DNA from: Rosellinia necatrix
Taxonomy: Eukaryota; Ascomycota; Sordariomycetes; Xylariales; Xylariaceae
Assembly: GCA_021209875.1 (NCBI GenBank)
Contig: JAGYVD010000010.1
Span: 2,108,001-2,172,000, forward strand
Direction: 5' to 3'
DNA: 64,000 nt
Positions 11,282 to 21,682 of the stretch are shown here, piece after piece. The notes beneath the pieces are model-generated. The model did not search any database. It was not told the DNA's origin and worked only from the letters and a program-made list of their open reading frames with translations. The first letter of the stretch is position 1; every line of letters starts with the position of its first letter. A program made the position numbers and the translations under genes.

Positions 11282-12654
11282 GCTGCCACACTACGCCTAT
11301 AGCTTGCAATTTTGTGGTCTTTATGTGTAATTGAGGACAAGATGTCGGGACAGTGTTTTCTCACGCTGCATAAGTCAGCGTAAGCGTAACATTGTTAACG
11401 GAGGTTGTGCCTCTACCAACATCGGCTTACCAGGCCATTACGGGTACAATTCCTGTCAAGGAGGCAGAAAAAAATGCTCTAGAATTCCAACCCAGCGAAA
11501 TCAACTGTGTTTTCACGGAATGATCACATAGGTGTGTTGGTTCTGGCCTATATGTATAACCAGTAGTGTGCAGCTCTCAGCTATATTATTATTGCAACGG
11601 AGCAACACCGAGTTGTGTTTGAATGGTTCGAGAGATAACGGCATTGTGGTGGTCCTATTTGTTCTTCAGACTTCAGACGCATGTTTCCTCCCTCCGATTG
11701 CTCTCTCATATGTCACTCATTTGTGGCACGAGCAGACCCAAGTAGGTGCCTAGGTTCGTGACAACAGTATTGTTATCGAATTTGAAAGATTCCAAGGCGT
11801 TCGCGGCCTCCAAATAACCTGTTAGATCGAGGAATCCCGATATTGGTAAAGGTTAACAGCGTGTGTTGTTTACAATATGCATATATATGCTAGTTTTAGA
11901 GACCAAAAAAAAAGGGGAGATCGATTCAGATGTTGAAGAGCTCGGTACTTGTTAAGTACCTACCTATTTAGGTACTTACCTGTAGGAGGTGCCTTAGGTA
12001 GGTACCTAGAGTGAAGTTAAGATAACGTACCACTTACGAAGTAGTGTACTTACCTAGGTAGGCACCAGCTGGGCAGCAGCCGAGAACACCTGCATTTCGC
12101 GAACCTGGGAAAATTACCTACCTACCTAGGTAGGTAGGTACCTAGATACTTGTTTGGAGGTTAACTACCTATTTAGGTACCTCTGTATGTATCCCATTAG
12201 AATTACCTAGGGGGAGGGAGTGTTCCCCGCTCTCCCGCTGCTGGCTAATGCTATGGGGGGTCTTTTGAGGTTGGGGACCGCCTGGATGGGTGTGCACTAG
12301 TAGGTGGTTATGTAGGTCGGGGTGTCTTAGCACTGTGCCCAAGCTGTGGCCGGGAACAGGTACCGACAGGGCAGTTGCACCAGCTAGCAATGACGAGTGG
12401 TACCCAAAGCAGTCGCGTGTCGCCAACTCTCACTGCAAGGCGGATCGATGTTTGAGACCGACTCGGCCGCCTCAACACCTTTTTTTCGTATCCTCACCCG
12501 CCTTGTGCCAGCACCACCACTACCAGCACCACCACCGCAAAGCCATCCGCTTGACTATTACCAGCAGCGATAACGCTGCCGATAGCTTCGCGATTATCAC
12601 CACTCATGCTCACGGCAGCCTGGTCTCATCGCGGCTATTGAGACGGCCTCCGAA
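11282..12654. other. Intergenic, rich in TACCTAGGTA palindromes
   Basis: Between SAS4 and TAF2, both on +. Dense TACCTA/TAGGTA motifs at 11945-12070 and 12113-12186, including perfect short palindromes. The last 200 bp are C-rich and hold the TAF2 leader. No gene seen. Confidence 0.6.
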
Positions 12655-15600
12655 ATGCCTGGCATCGTAGAGCCGGAGCTGCTCGAAGAGCCTGAACCTG
12701 CGCCGGTCGAGCAGCCCACCGACAACACGCCCGCACGCCCCTATGTCCTTTTTGGACAGCACGTCGAGCTTGAGATAGATTTCCGCGAGAAGCGTGTCCA
12801 TGGCCGCTCCCATATCCTTGTCGTCCCCATCGAGCCCGTTTCCGAGGTCTACATCGATGCACGCCACTGCGAAATCGATGTCGAGAAGATCACCGTCTCC
12901 AACTGCCCCGCGAAGGCATCCTACAAGGATCTCTGCGATGCGATCACCATCCCAGATGCCTACCAGTGGTCGGCACCGCAATGGCCGGTTCGGAAACGTC
13001 GTATGGAGCCACTTCTCCATCACCGGCGAAAGGAAGTGCCAGTGATGGCTCACGATATGGCATGTTGCCAGCCTCTGGACGGATCTCTTCGCGTTACACT
13101 GCCCAGTGCCGACGAGGTCAAGGATAGAAACCGCGATGCCCCGAAAAGTGACCAGCAGGAACTGCTTATCCACGCTGACGGTGCCGTCAAAGGATATAGG
13201 ATTAGCATTCCTTTTGAACTGAAAAATGTTTACAACGGTCTTCATTTTGTCGGTGTTGACGAAGGCGACGCGCGCTATCCCCATGTCTACACTCGCCACT
13301 CCGTCGAGCCTGGAACCGCGTGTTCTATATTTCCGTGCATCGATGACCCCGGTTGCCGCAATCCCTGGAAAATATCTATCACTTGCCCTCGTACCCTTGG
13401 TGATGCGCTTCACCGGCCGCTTGCCGCCCGGCAACGCCTCAAGAACACCACTGCCCTGAACGGCAACCGCAAGGGGAAGTTGGGCGAAGAAGAGCCTACA
13501 CATCGTGAGCGTGATTATGGCCTTACGGAGGAAGACAAACAACTCGAGATGACCGTTGTATGTTCTGGGTTTTTGACTGGCGAATCGATCAACAAAGACG
13601 ACGAAACGAAAAAAACCATGACTTTTGAAGTCGAAAATAACAAGGCGGCGAAACACATTGGTTTTGCTATTGGTCCTTTCGAGCACGTCGATTTATGGTC
13701 GGAATTCAGAAGCGAAGAAGATGATACAAAATTGGGAGTCAGTGCGGCAAAAGTACATGGATACTGCCTACCAGGCCGTGCGGAAGAGGTTCGGAATACG
13801 TGCGCCGCCTTGGTCACGGCTGTGGACCATTTTGTTCTTCATTTCGGTCGTTATCCCTTTGAAAACTACAAGGTCTGCTTTATTGACGATATGGTCGAGG
13901 ACACAACACCTCTATGCGCATTTTCTTTATGCAGCAATAGGCTCCTTTACCCCTCAGATATCGTCGACACGGAAATCGAGACTACAAGAACGCTGGTATA
14001 TTCCCTCGCTAGCCAGTGGTTCGGTGTCAATATCGTTCCCAACACGAAAGCTGATATCTGGCTTGTTGTGGGCATCGCCTGGTTCATGACCGATTATTTC
14101 ATGAAGGCTTTGTGTGGGAACAACACATTTAGATTCCGCATGAAGACTATGGCAGACCGCCTTGTTGAGATTGACGTGAAACGACCATCACTGCAAGATT
14201 TGGGTGAACACCTGTACCTCGGTAGCTTTGAAGCCGATTTTATGAATCTCAAAGCACCGTTAGTTCTATTCATTCTAGATCGTCGGCTTGCTAAGTCTTC
14301 GGGCTCCGCGGGCATCTCTCGCATCATATCCCGTATGGTCAGCAAAGCCAATACGACACATGATGATGTGCTCCCGTCTGATTCTTTCCGCAAAGCTTGC
14401 GAGAAAGTTGGAAGCACACGACTGGAAAGCTTCTGGAACCAGTGGGTCGTTGGGTCAGGCTGTCCTAGGTTCGACGTTTTCCAGCGGTTTAATAAGAAAA
14501 AATTGTGCGTGGAGATGACGGTGCGACAAACCCAGGATATCGCTGCTGCAAAGGTTAGACCTATCGACAAAAACGAATTCTGGAGAGACGTTCGCGAGGA
14601 GACTCATGCTGTATATGCTGGGGAACTGCAACAAGCTTTTACAGGCCCTATGACCATCAGGATTCATGAAGCCGATGGCACTCCCTACGAGCACATCGTG
14701 GAAATCCGAGAAGATGGTGCCAGGTCGGTGCGATTTGAGATACCCTACAACACGAAATATAAACGGCTTAAGAGAAACCGTCGACAACGTGAGAGGGCCT
14801 TGGCTAATAACAACGCGAAAGAAGAAGGCCAGAAAGAGCTGTACTACCTGGGCGATGTTATGCAGCATCCGGATGATGTCGAAGAATGGGGGTTTCGCGA
14901 CTGGGATGAAGAGACTGAAGCCAAGATGGACCAAGAGTCCTATGAATGGATCCGAATGGATGCGGATTTTGAGTGGATTTGTGAAATGAAGACGAATCTT
15001 CCAGCGTACATGTACGCTTCTCAGCTGCAACAGGATAGGGACGTTGCCGCCCAGCAAGATTCAATGCTCTTCTTAAAACAGTCTTTCGCAAAATCCGGGG
15101 CACATCCCCTTGTCTCTACTATCCTTACTCGCACGCTCTTGGACCCAAGATACTTCTACGGCATCCGCCTCATGGCTGCTGAAGAGCTACCTCGCCACGC
15201 AGTTCAAGAACAAGTGGATTGGATAGGCTTCAGGCACCTTCAGAAAACGTTTCAACATATGTTTTGCTATCCCGGATCAACTACGCCCCGACCAAACAAC
15301 TTTTCGGACAAGCGCCAATACATGATACAGTGTGCCATCCCTGAAGCAATGGCCCGTATCCGTGGAGAAGATGGCAAATGCCCGAAGGAAGCGCGGAGAT
15401 TTATCCTTGGACTTCTACAACACAACAACAATTCGGAGAACGTTTTCTCGGACCAGTTCTATATTTGCAAGCTGATTAGAGCCGTTGCCGTTTGCCAGCT
15501 TCCAGACGAGAAAAAATCAAAGCCACAGATGGCCATGTCACTTTCTTTTGGGGACGGAGATAACGAAGACGAGATTATGGCTGATGCGGTAGACACAGAA

Positions 15601-17433
15601 CCAGAGGAGTTTCGGGACCTAGCTCTGGAAGAGATCGAGCGATATCGTCGACGAGACGAATATGCCCCATCTTTTCAGAATTGTTTCACTGTGGCTTCCC
15701 TTGATGCCTTGTGTTTGCTGATGAAAGCAGGCGTCATTCCCTTAAATCCGCTCACCTTCGCCCAATATTTGCAAGACAAAACTTGCGATACCGTGCGTAT
15801 AAAAGCGTGCGAGTCATTGGTGGAAGTCGGCCTCCTAGACAGGCCAGAGTTCTTGCGGTTCTTCTTCGCGCTCATCAGCACTGATCCTTCTCCATTCGTC
15901 CGGGATCAACTGTTCAAAGTGCTATGCCGTGGCCTAGCTAGTATTGCAATCGGAGAGAGACCCGAGTCTAATAAGCAGGCACCGGAGCCCGTTAAGGAAG
16001 GGCTAGATCTAGTAGTTGAACAAGAGAGCTCTATAATGGAAGAACGACAGAAGGCAAAGGCGCGCAAAGAAGACCTCCACGCAGCCCTTGCAGCCCTGAA
16101 GGAGCAAACCGAAGACAACGACGAGTTGCAGGAGGCGATTTGGCGGGCACTAGACTCGCCTGTTCTATCTGTGGCGGAACGTATCAACTTGCTGGAGACA
16201 TGCTCTCTATTAGTTACTGACGATCCTGCTCTAACATTGAAGTTCGCCTACCCAGAGGTTTGGTCCGCTTCATGTGTTAGGAAGATTCGAGACGAATCGT
16301 ACGTCCTGAAATTCACCAAAAGCTACAGGACAAAAACCAGGGGTACCTATGTCACCCAAGCACCGCCACCGCCATCACGACCCGAGCCAAAACGAACCAT
16401 CACTTTAAACCTGAACAAACCTGCTGTCTCAACACCGACCCAGTCTCAGCCCCCAGTTGCTCCTAGCCCTGCCCCAACTCTCCCCTCTGCTCCTATTTCT
16501 ACGCCCGTTCCAGCTCAGCTAAAGAAGTCGATAAGTGTTACGGTGCCAAAGTCACACACCGATTCACCAACACCCATCGTGAAGGTAGCAAAGCAGACTA
16601 CCTCCAATGCCACTCCCATTGCAGCCAAGCCCGCAACCAAACCTGCAGCTAAATCTGCAATTAAATCCACGCATAAACACACACCTAAACCTACGACCAA
16701 ACCCGCGCTCAAACCACCTGCTCCCCCGGAGAAGACTGTCAAGAATGGTGAACCTCGTCGGGACAGCATCTCTGTTCTCCCACCAATTCGACCAACTATT
16801 GAGCCCCCCCAACCGGAACCGAAAATCCATACCCCAAAGCCCCCGCATGTTAATGGTAATCTCACCGTGAAGACCCCCAAATCATTAAAGCGCGCGAGCA
16901 CCGAGAGCGAAAGTAATCGCCCTTCAAAAATCGTTAAACTTGACACTAAGAAGATTTTACCTCAAATGAAAAAGCTTCAACCACAAGAGAAATTAGTCAC
17001 CGTTAAGTTTAATTCCTGGGATCGGCTTAACCTACCAAAAGATTCCCAGGCTCCGGTTACCATTCGGGCTGCCGGCAAGAAACCAAAATCAGGATCAGAA
17101 AAAAAATCTACAGCCAAACCTGATAATATATTGGTATCTGGTAACCCTCGTTCTTCGGCAGCGATTCCAAACCGCACCCATCATGCGACCTCCTCACCAC
17201 GGCCACAACCAAGATCATCGACACCAACCTCGACATCCCACCCTCCAGCGAGTTCCCAATCAGGTGGGGGTAGTGGTGGCAAGCCACGAAAACCTCTACC
17301 GGATATGATGCGCAAACCACTCCCCTCCGCGACCGCTAACCCACATACTACACCCTCTAAGCCTTCTTCGGCATCTGCTCCTATGCCTAAGCCGTTGACA
17401 AAGCTGAAAATTAAGGTCAAAAATCCTTCATAG
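12655..17433 (+). CDS. TAF2: Transcription initiation factor TFIID subunit 2 (TAF2)
   Basis: Single exon, 1592 residues. TAF2 contacts core promoter DNA around the initiator within TFIID and helps load RNA polymerase II. The N-terminal two thirds follow the M1-aminopeptidase-like fold of the family: the entry strand ELEIDFREKRVHGRSHI, RHSVEPGTACSIFPCIDDP, FENYKVCFIDDM, and WLVVGIAWFMTDYFMKALCGN where active M1 enzymes have the HExxH zinc site. The zinc ligands are absent, as is normal for TAF2. HEAT-like helices follow to about residue 1210. The last 370 residues are disordered, Pro/Ser/Lys-rich with KPATKPAAKSAIKS repeats and a basic end (KLKIKVKN). Length fits fungal TAF2. Confidence 0.95.
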   Translation: MPGIVEPELLEEPEPAPVEQPTDNTPARPYVLFGQHVELEIDFREKRVHGRSHILVVPIEPVSEVYIDARHCEIDVEKITVSNCPAKASYKDLCDAITIPDAYQWSAPQWPVRKRRMEPLLHHRRKEVPVMAHDMACCQPLDGSLRVTLPSADEVKDRNRDAPKSDQQELLIHADGAVKGYRISIPFELKNVYNGLHFVGVDEGDARYPHVYTRHSVEPGTACSIFPCIDDPGCRNPWKISITCPRTLGDALHRPLAARQRLKNTTALNGNRKGKLGEEEPTHRERDYGLTEEDKQLEMTVVCSGFLTGESINKDDETKKTMTFEVENNKAAKHIGFAIGPFEHVDLWSEFRSEEDDTKLGVSAAKVHGYCLPGRAEEVRNTCAALVTAVDHFVLHFGRYPFENYKVCFIDDMVEDTTPLCAFSLCSNRLLYPSDIVDTEIETTRTLVYSLASQWFGVNIVPNTKADIWLVVGIAWFMTDYFMKALCGNNTFRFRMKTMADRLVEIDVKRPSLQDLGEHLYLGSFEADFMNLKAPLVLFILDRRLAKSSGSAGISRIISRMVSKANTTHDDVLPSDSFRKACEKVGSTRLESFWNQWVVGSGCPRFDVFQRFNKKKLCVEMTVRQTQDIAAAKVRPIDKNEFWRDVREETHAVYAGELQQAFTGPMTIRIHEADGTPYEHIVEIREDGARSVRFEIPYNTKYKRLKRNRRQRERALANNNAKEEGQKELYYLGDVMQHPDDVEEWGFRDWDEETEAKMDQESYEWIRMDADFEWICEMKTNLPAYMYASQLQQDRDVAAQQDSMLFLKQSFAKSGAHPLVSTILTRTLLDPRYFYGIRLMAAEELPRHAVQEQVDWIGFRHLQKTFQHMFCYPGSTTPRPNNFSDKRQYMIQCAIPEAMARIRGEDGKCPKEARRFILGLLQHNNNSENVFSDQFYICKLIRAVAVCQLPDEKKSKPQMAMSLSFGDGDNEDEIMADAVDTEPEEFRDLALEEIERYRRRDEYAPSFQNCFTVASLDALCLLMKAGVIPLNPLTFAQYLQDKTCDTVRIKACESLVEVGLLDRPEFLRFFFALISTDPSPFVRDQLFKVLCRGLASIAIGERPESNKQAPEPVKEGLDLVVEQESSIMEERQKAKARKEDLHAALAALKEQTEDNDELQEAIWRALDSPVLSVAERINLLETCSLLVTDDPALTLKFAYPEVWSASCVRKIRDESYVLKFTKSYRTKTRGTYVTQAPPPPSRPEPKRTITLNLNKPAVSTPTQSQPPVAPSPAPTLPSAPISTPVPAQLKKSISVTVPKSHTDSPTPIVKVAKQTTSNATPIAAKPATKPAAKSAIKSTHKHTPKPTTKPALKPPAPPEKTVKNGEPRRDSISVLPPIRPTIEPPQPEPKIHTPKPPHVNGNLTVKTPKSLKRASTESESNRPSKIVKLDTKKILPQMKKLQPQEKLVTVKFNSWDRLNLPKDSQAPVTIRAAGKKPKSGSEKKSTAKPDNILVSGNPRSSAAIPNRTHHATSSPRPQPRSSTPTSTSHPPASSQSGGGSGGKPRKPLPDMMRKPLPSATANPHTTPSKPSSASAPMPKPLTKLKIKVKNPS

Positions 17434-18536
17434 GAGCTCACGGTTCCTTGGCCAATGATCGTTCTGGATTGTTTGTAAAATGGTACAGACATGGCAGAAG
17501 GATTACCTTGCATTTATTCGCACCATACTATAGAAATACGTGTCTTTTTTTCCTCTTTTTTTTTCCCAGCTCTTCTCTTCTGTTGAGCCAGCATAGCAGC
17601 GGCGTTGGTGGTCTTATTAGGGGAAACGCATATATTCACGCAAACAGTAGATGAATTCATGCAACGGCTTTGGTTCCTAAAGTTGGAGACAGCAATATAC
17701 CCTCGTTGCGACGGAAAATCACGCTCGTAATGATGAGCATTCGCACAGCAATGCGGGATCTGTGAGCTAGCAATGATGAAATCGAGCTAGGCACAACCGG
17801 AAATCTATGACAAAATTGGCAAGATGCAGAACGGAATGAAAGGCAGCGTTCTTTCGAATTGCCCGCAGAGCAAAGCAAATATAACTTAATTAAAAACTAA
17901 CGTACAAATTGCTGTGTCCATTTCATGTGAAGCTTGACGTAGTATTCAACGTGTAAAAGGAGGGATGGGTCGTTCCGTCAGGTAATGTATGTACGCCATC
18001 AGACACAAATTTGTCATGTGTTCGTAGAAGTAGTCTTTCAGATTTGATATCGAGACAAGATGCTCTCCTTTTCCGGCACGTTCCTCGACTTCCAAACATT
18101 TCCGCCCGGACAATCCCACCATGGAATGAACACACAAAAGAACCCGAGTCTGTATACGCCTCCAAGTATTGGTTCCCCCACCAATACTAGCGAACAAGGA
18201 TTTCCGACAGCGAATTATCCCGCTGGTGACCAAGCGGCATCTCGTACTTATCTATACATTCGGCCCTCAAATTATCGTGAGCATTTTTATGACAATCTCC
18301 CCCGCGCGTCCTTCCCGCCCCTTCCAAACTTAGGGTATATTAACCCGAGTGCAGCAAAATGTTTTCGTTGATTTCCCAGCTGGCAGATTTTGCGTGGCAT
18401 AACCTCCTTCGCCGGGTAAGAAAATCGACAAGCAAGATAAGTAGAGCGTGGCGGAGAGCTGCGATATTGGATAGCCGTGTACACATGTCGCTGGCGATAG
18501 TTTATGAGAAGGAGTAGCGAAAGCCTTATCTTTTCG
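17434..18536. other. Intergenic between convergent genes
   Basis: 3' flanks of TAF2 (+) and CDC26 or its extension (-). T-rich run at 17545-17570. Only short open frames; nothing recognised. Confidence 0.55.
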
Positions 18537-19142
18537 CTAGTCAATGTGCATTCTATCGTCATCATCATCGTCGTCGTCTTCTCCTTCTTCTTCTTCTGGC
18601 GCCGCGGCTCCTATTGTATATCGGTTGTGCCCATTGCGGGTGGTGGGAGGCGTGTTGATGCTAGCGAAGCTGTCTGACATCCCCACCCTTGGCCCCCTTC
18701 TACCCATCGTCGATATATTGGTGGTGTCCGAAGACCCACGGGCATGCATAGGATGGGCAGTGGGAGCCGCGCGCCCCGCTAGATGCATTGTCTGCGAGCG
18801 CCTCTGCCGGCGTTGCCGCGCGGGGATTGGGGAGCCCGCCTCGACATTGGCCTCTGCCGGCATGGGTACCTCTTCGACTTGCAAGTCGGCTGTGTAGACA
18901 TCCTCGTAAGCCTCAGAGCTATGCTCCTCTCCGGATTGACCATCCAATTGCATGAGGTCATCTCGGGGCGACTGCTGCAGCTGTACTGTCAGGCTTGTAC
19001 CGGTCTCCCCCCGTGTTCGTAGCCGTATCCTCCTCACCGTGGGTAGCGCTGCCTCCGGGGTCTGCGACCGCGATCGAATCCGTGGTCCCGTATAGGCGCT
19101 ATCCTCCACTTCGTGGGCTGCGAGATCCGAGTGCCAGCGTGC
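18537..19142 (-). other. Open frame in register with CDC26, possible 3' exon
   Basis: Directly after the CDC26 stop (TAG, 19145-19143) the same frame stays open for about 200 codons and ends RMHID-stop at 18537. Composition is protein-like: RIRSRSQTPEAALPTVRRI, an acidic middle, and a final Glu/Asp run. A 60-bp segment from GTACGG to GATAG ending at the stop is in phase 0 at both ends and could be an intron; splicing it would join this frame to CDC26. GC-rich shadow frames in this region are also long, so an open frame alone proves little. Confidence 0.4.
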
Positions 19143-20051
19143 CTATCGCCGTCTCATCGTCGGTCCTGCTGCTCCCCCCGGGCCAATGTCGACCGGCCGT
19201 ACCCCAGGTGCTATGCCGATCCGCTCGTCGCGGCTGCGTGTCACGCGCGCCGGGGCGGGCGGGGGCTCGCTAGCTTGGCGTCCACCACGCCCTCCCCTGG
19301 CCATCGCCGCCGTACCGCCCTGGGCTGTGCTCTGCACGGGCGTCTGTTGCAGATGGGAAGCCGGCTGCGAACTCTGGCCTAAGGGCACTGCGGGGGGCAG
19401 TGCGGATGCAGACACCGAGCCCGTAATTCGCTGCGCGCGCGTCGCTGCGGCCGAAGTGTAGGCAGAGGTCGACGTCGGGATGGAAGTGGCGTGGGAATGG
19501 GCTTGTGTCTGGGTCTGGGCGTGGGCATGAGTGTAAGAGTGCGTTTGGGTGTGCGATTGGGAGCGCGCGTGCCTGCCTCCTCTCGCGCGCATCTGCTGAA
19601 CATAGGCGCTGCGCTGGGCGCCGGGAGAGATGGCGCGTGCCGACCCGAGAGCGGCACGCTGGAGATGACGCTGTGTTGTGAACGGGTCGTCGTCGTCGTC
19701 GTCATCGTCGTCTTCATCTTCGTCTTCCTCATCTTCTTCATTTTCGTCGTCCTCGTCGAGATCGGCGCTGGCGGCATCTTCCATTGCTTCGTCGATACTA
19801 CCATCCGGCGACGACATCGACGTGTCCATTGTGGAGAGCTGCGGTAGCCCATGTTGCCGTAATTGGGTGCGCGTGGCCTGCGACCTGGATTGTAGTTGCG
19901 CCTGAGCCTGAGATTGAGCTTGTGCTTGAGCCTTGGCCTGCGCTTGTGCTTGGGTTTGGAGCTGGGCTTGTAGTTGTACGTATCGTCTATCTTCGTACGC
20001 CGCTATGTCTTCCGCTGTCAGCGTCAGCGTCGTTGGTGGGCGTCGAAGCAT
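19143..20051 (-). CDS. CDC26: Anaphase-promoting complex subunit CDC26
   Basis: The N-terminus MLRRPPTTLTLTAEDIAAYE matches the conserved start of CDC26/Hcn1, which binds inside the TPR superhelix of APC6/CUT9 and stabilises the complex that ubiquitinates mitotic substrates. The second family motif, RDERIGI, is near the C-terminus. Between them lie about 220 residues of low complexity: alternating Gln-Ala pairs (QAQAQAKAQAQAQ), a long acidic run (EDEDDDDDDDDD), His/Thr/Gln pairs, and a Gly/Arg region. At 302 residues it is several times longer than human CDC26 (85). It may be longer still if the in-frame stop at 19143-19145 is spliced out (see the adjacent entry). Divergent from TMA23. Confidence 0.82.
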   Translation of the reverse strand: MLRRPPTTLTLTAEDIAAYEDRRYVQLQAQLQTQAQAQAKAQAQAQSQAQAQLQSRSQATRTQLRQHGLPQLSTMDTSMSSPDGSIDEAMEDAASADLDEDDENEEDEEDEDEDDDDDDDDDPFTTQRHLQRAALGSARAISPGAQRSAYVQQMRARGGRHARSQSHTQTHSYTHAHAQTQTQAHSHATSIPTSTSAYTSAAATRAQRITGSVSASALPPAVPLGQSSQPASHLQQTPVQSTAQGGTAAMARGGRGGRQASEPPPAPARVTRSRDERIGIAPGVRPVDIGPGGAAGPTMRRR

Positions 20052-20846
20052 CTTCGAAGAGAGAAGGACAGCAATTGACTTTGGGGAGCAAAGGTTGGGA
20101 GGAGAGCCGAGGGCGCTCGAAGCAAGTATGAGGGAGTAGCGGTGTCACAAGAGGCAAGAGTTAACCTAATATGTGTACGTAGTACCTATGCATGGATTCA
20201 AGGCGAAGTGGGGGAGATATGCCCCGACGTCCTTTGCTGGGTTTACATTCCGAAGATAGACGCGCGCTTGGACGCGGTTATCCTCAATACATCATTGATG
20301 TAAACAAAATGTCTACAGGACACCTACATACCTGTGTAGGTTTGTACCTACCTACCTACTCTAGGTACCTAATGGCATATGGCATGTACTTAGGTATCTA
20401 TTGACAAGAATAATATCGAGAACCTCGATAGTTAAACTCCGTCAAATTTAGATTGAAATATCGAGGGTCCGAAGGTCAATTTAGCCCAGCCAAATATCTA
20501 CAACCACATCTAATACATGCATACGACATGCATACTACCTAAAGACAGCTTCTAGGTAGGTAGTAGTTATAATGAAAACCGAACATGAGTCCCTACTAAG
20601 CCTAATTCAAGAATAAGAACCTAAAAGTGGGTACCTAGATCCTGCGGCAGGGACTAGGTACTGTGCCGTTGAACCAAACAGCTCCACTAAAATCTCAACT
20701 GAGGTTTAACTGCCATACATACCTAATACATACCTACCCATTCTAATATTCAATTGATGTCTACATAACCGAATCCTCCTCCCAGAAGCACGCACCTCGC
20801 CCACCTTTGTCGCTCCGAGAGAGGCCGCACGAGCCGCGGGCCCCCC
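20052..20846. other. Divergent promoter region of CDC26 and TMA23
   Basis: About 800 bp with several TACCTA/TAGGTA clusters at 20325-20400, 20530-20565, 20629-20666 and 20713-20745. No gene seen. Confidence 0.55.
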
Positions 20847-21545
20847 ATGAACGCCCACGCCCTCCTGACCTCGCAAGGATGGCGGGGGACGGGCCACTCC
20901 CTCCACCCGACCAGCGACAGCACCGGCCTGACGCACCACATCCTCATCAAGCGCAACCAAGACGGGTCCGGCCTCGGCAGCAAGAAAGACCACAAGCAAG
21001 AGGCCTGGTGGCTGAACGCCTTCGACCAGGCGCTTAAGGGCATCGATATGAAGAGCGGCACCATGAAGCAGACCCTAAAGGGTGGCGCGCTCGAGAAGAT
21101 CACCGCGCGCAAGGCCGCCACCAAGTACACGGGCGCGAGGGGCCTGTACACGTCCTTCGTGCGCGGCGGGGTCCTTGAAGGGTCGGCCAACGACCCAGCG
21201 GCTGCCTCCCTACCGACGCCGCCCGACAGCGGGGTCAGCACGCCGCTCGCTACGGGGCTTGGGGGGGAGAGCAGTGGGCGCGAGGAGACGAAAGAGGAGA
21301 GGAGGGCGCGGAGGGCGGCTAAGAAGCTGAAGAAGGCCGAGAAGGAGGCGCATAAGCAGGCGCATAAGCAGGCGCTGAAACAGGCGGCCGACAAGGTCGA
21401 GAAGAAAAAGGCTAAGAAAGCGGAGAGGAAAGCGAGTAAGGAAATAATCAAGGCCACCGAGACGAAAGAGGAACGGAGAACGAGGAGACAAGCGAGGAGG
21501 CGGCGGAAAGAGAAGAAGCGACTAATGAAGGCGGCCAAAACGTAG
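20847..21545 (+). CDS. TMA23: G-patch protein TMA23 (ribosome biogenesis)
   Basis: 232 residues, one exon. The N-terminal G-patch (LLTSQGWRGTG ... DGSGLGSKKDHKQEAWWL) with the trailing EAWW and NAFDQALKGID is characteristic of TMA23, a nucleolar protein that associates with ribosomes and is needed for normal small-subunit production in yeast. Residues from about 145 to the end are strongly basic and predicted helical, with KKAKKAERKASKE-type and HKQAHKQALKQA repeats, as expected for a nucleolar RNA-binding tail. The start is the first ATG in the frame, directly before the G-patch. Its 3' end faces that of THG1, 137 bp away. Confidence 0.87.
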   Translation: MNAHALLTSQGWRGTGHSLHPTSDSTGLTHHILIKRNQDGSGLGSKKDHKQEAWWLNAFDQALKGIDMKSGTMKQTLKGGALEKITARKAATKYTGARGLYTSFVRGGVLEGSANDPAAASLPTPPDSGVSTPLATGLGGESSGREETKEERRARRAAKKLKKAEKEAHKQAHKQALKQAADKVEKKKAKKAERKASKEIIKATETKEERRTRRQARRRRKEKKRLMKAAKT

Positions 21546-21682
21546 TTGGAAATGGAACGGGGATGTGCGGATTACAATCTTATAACGTGCGGTTGCGGGC
21601 AGCGGTTCTGTTTTGGTCAAACGAGACGCATGCATGTGCGAAGCATTAGGACGGCGTTGGAGGGTATCGTAACATTTACGAT

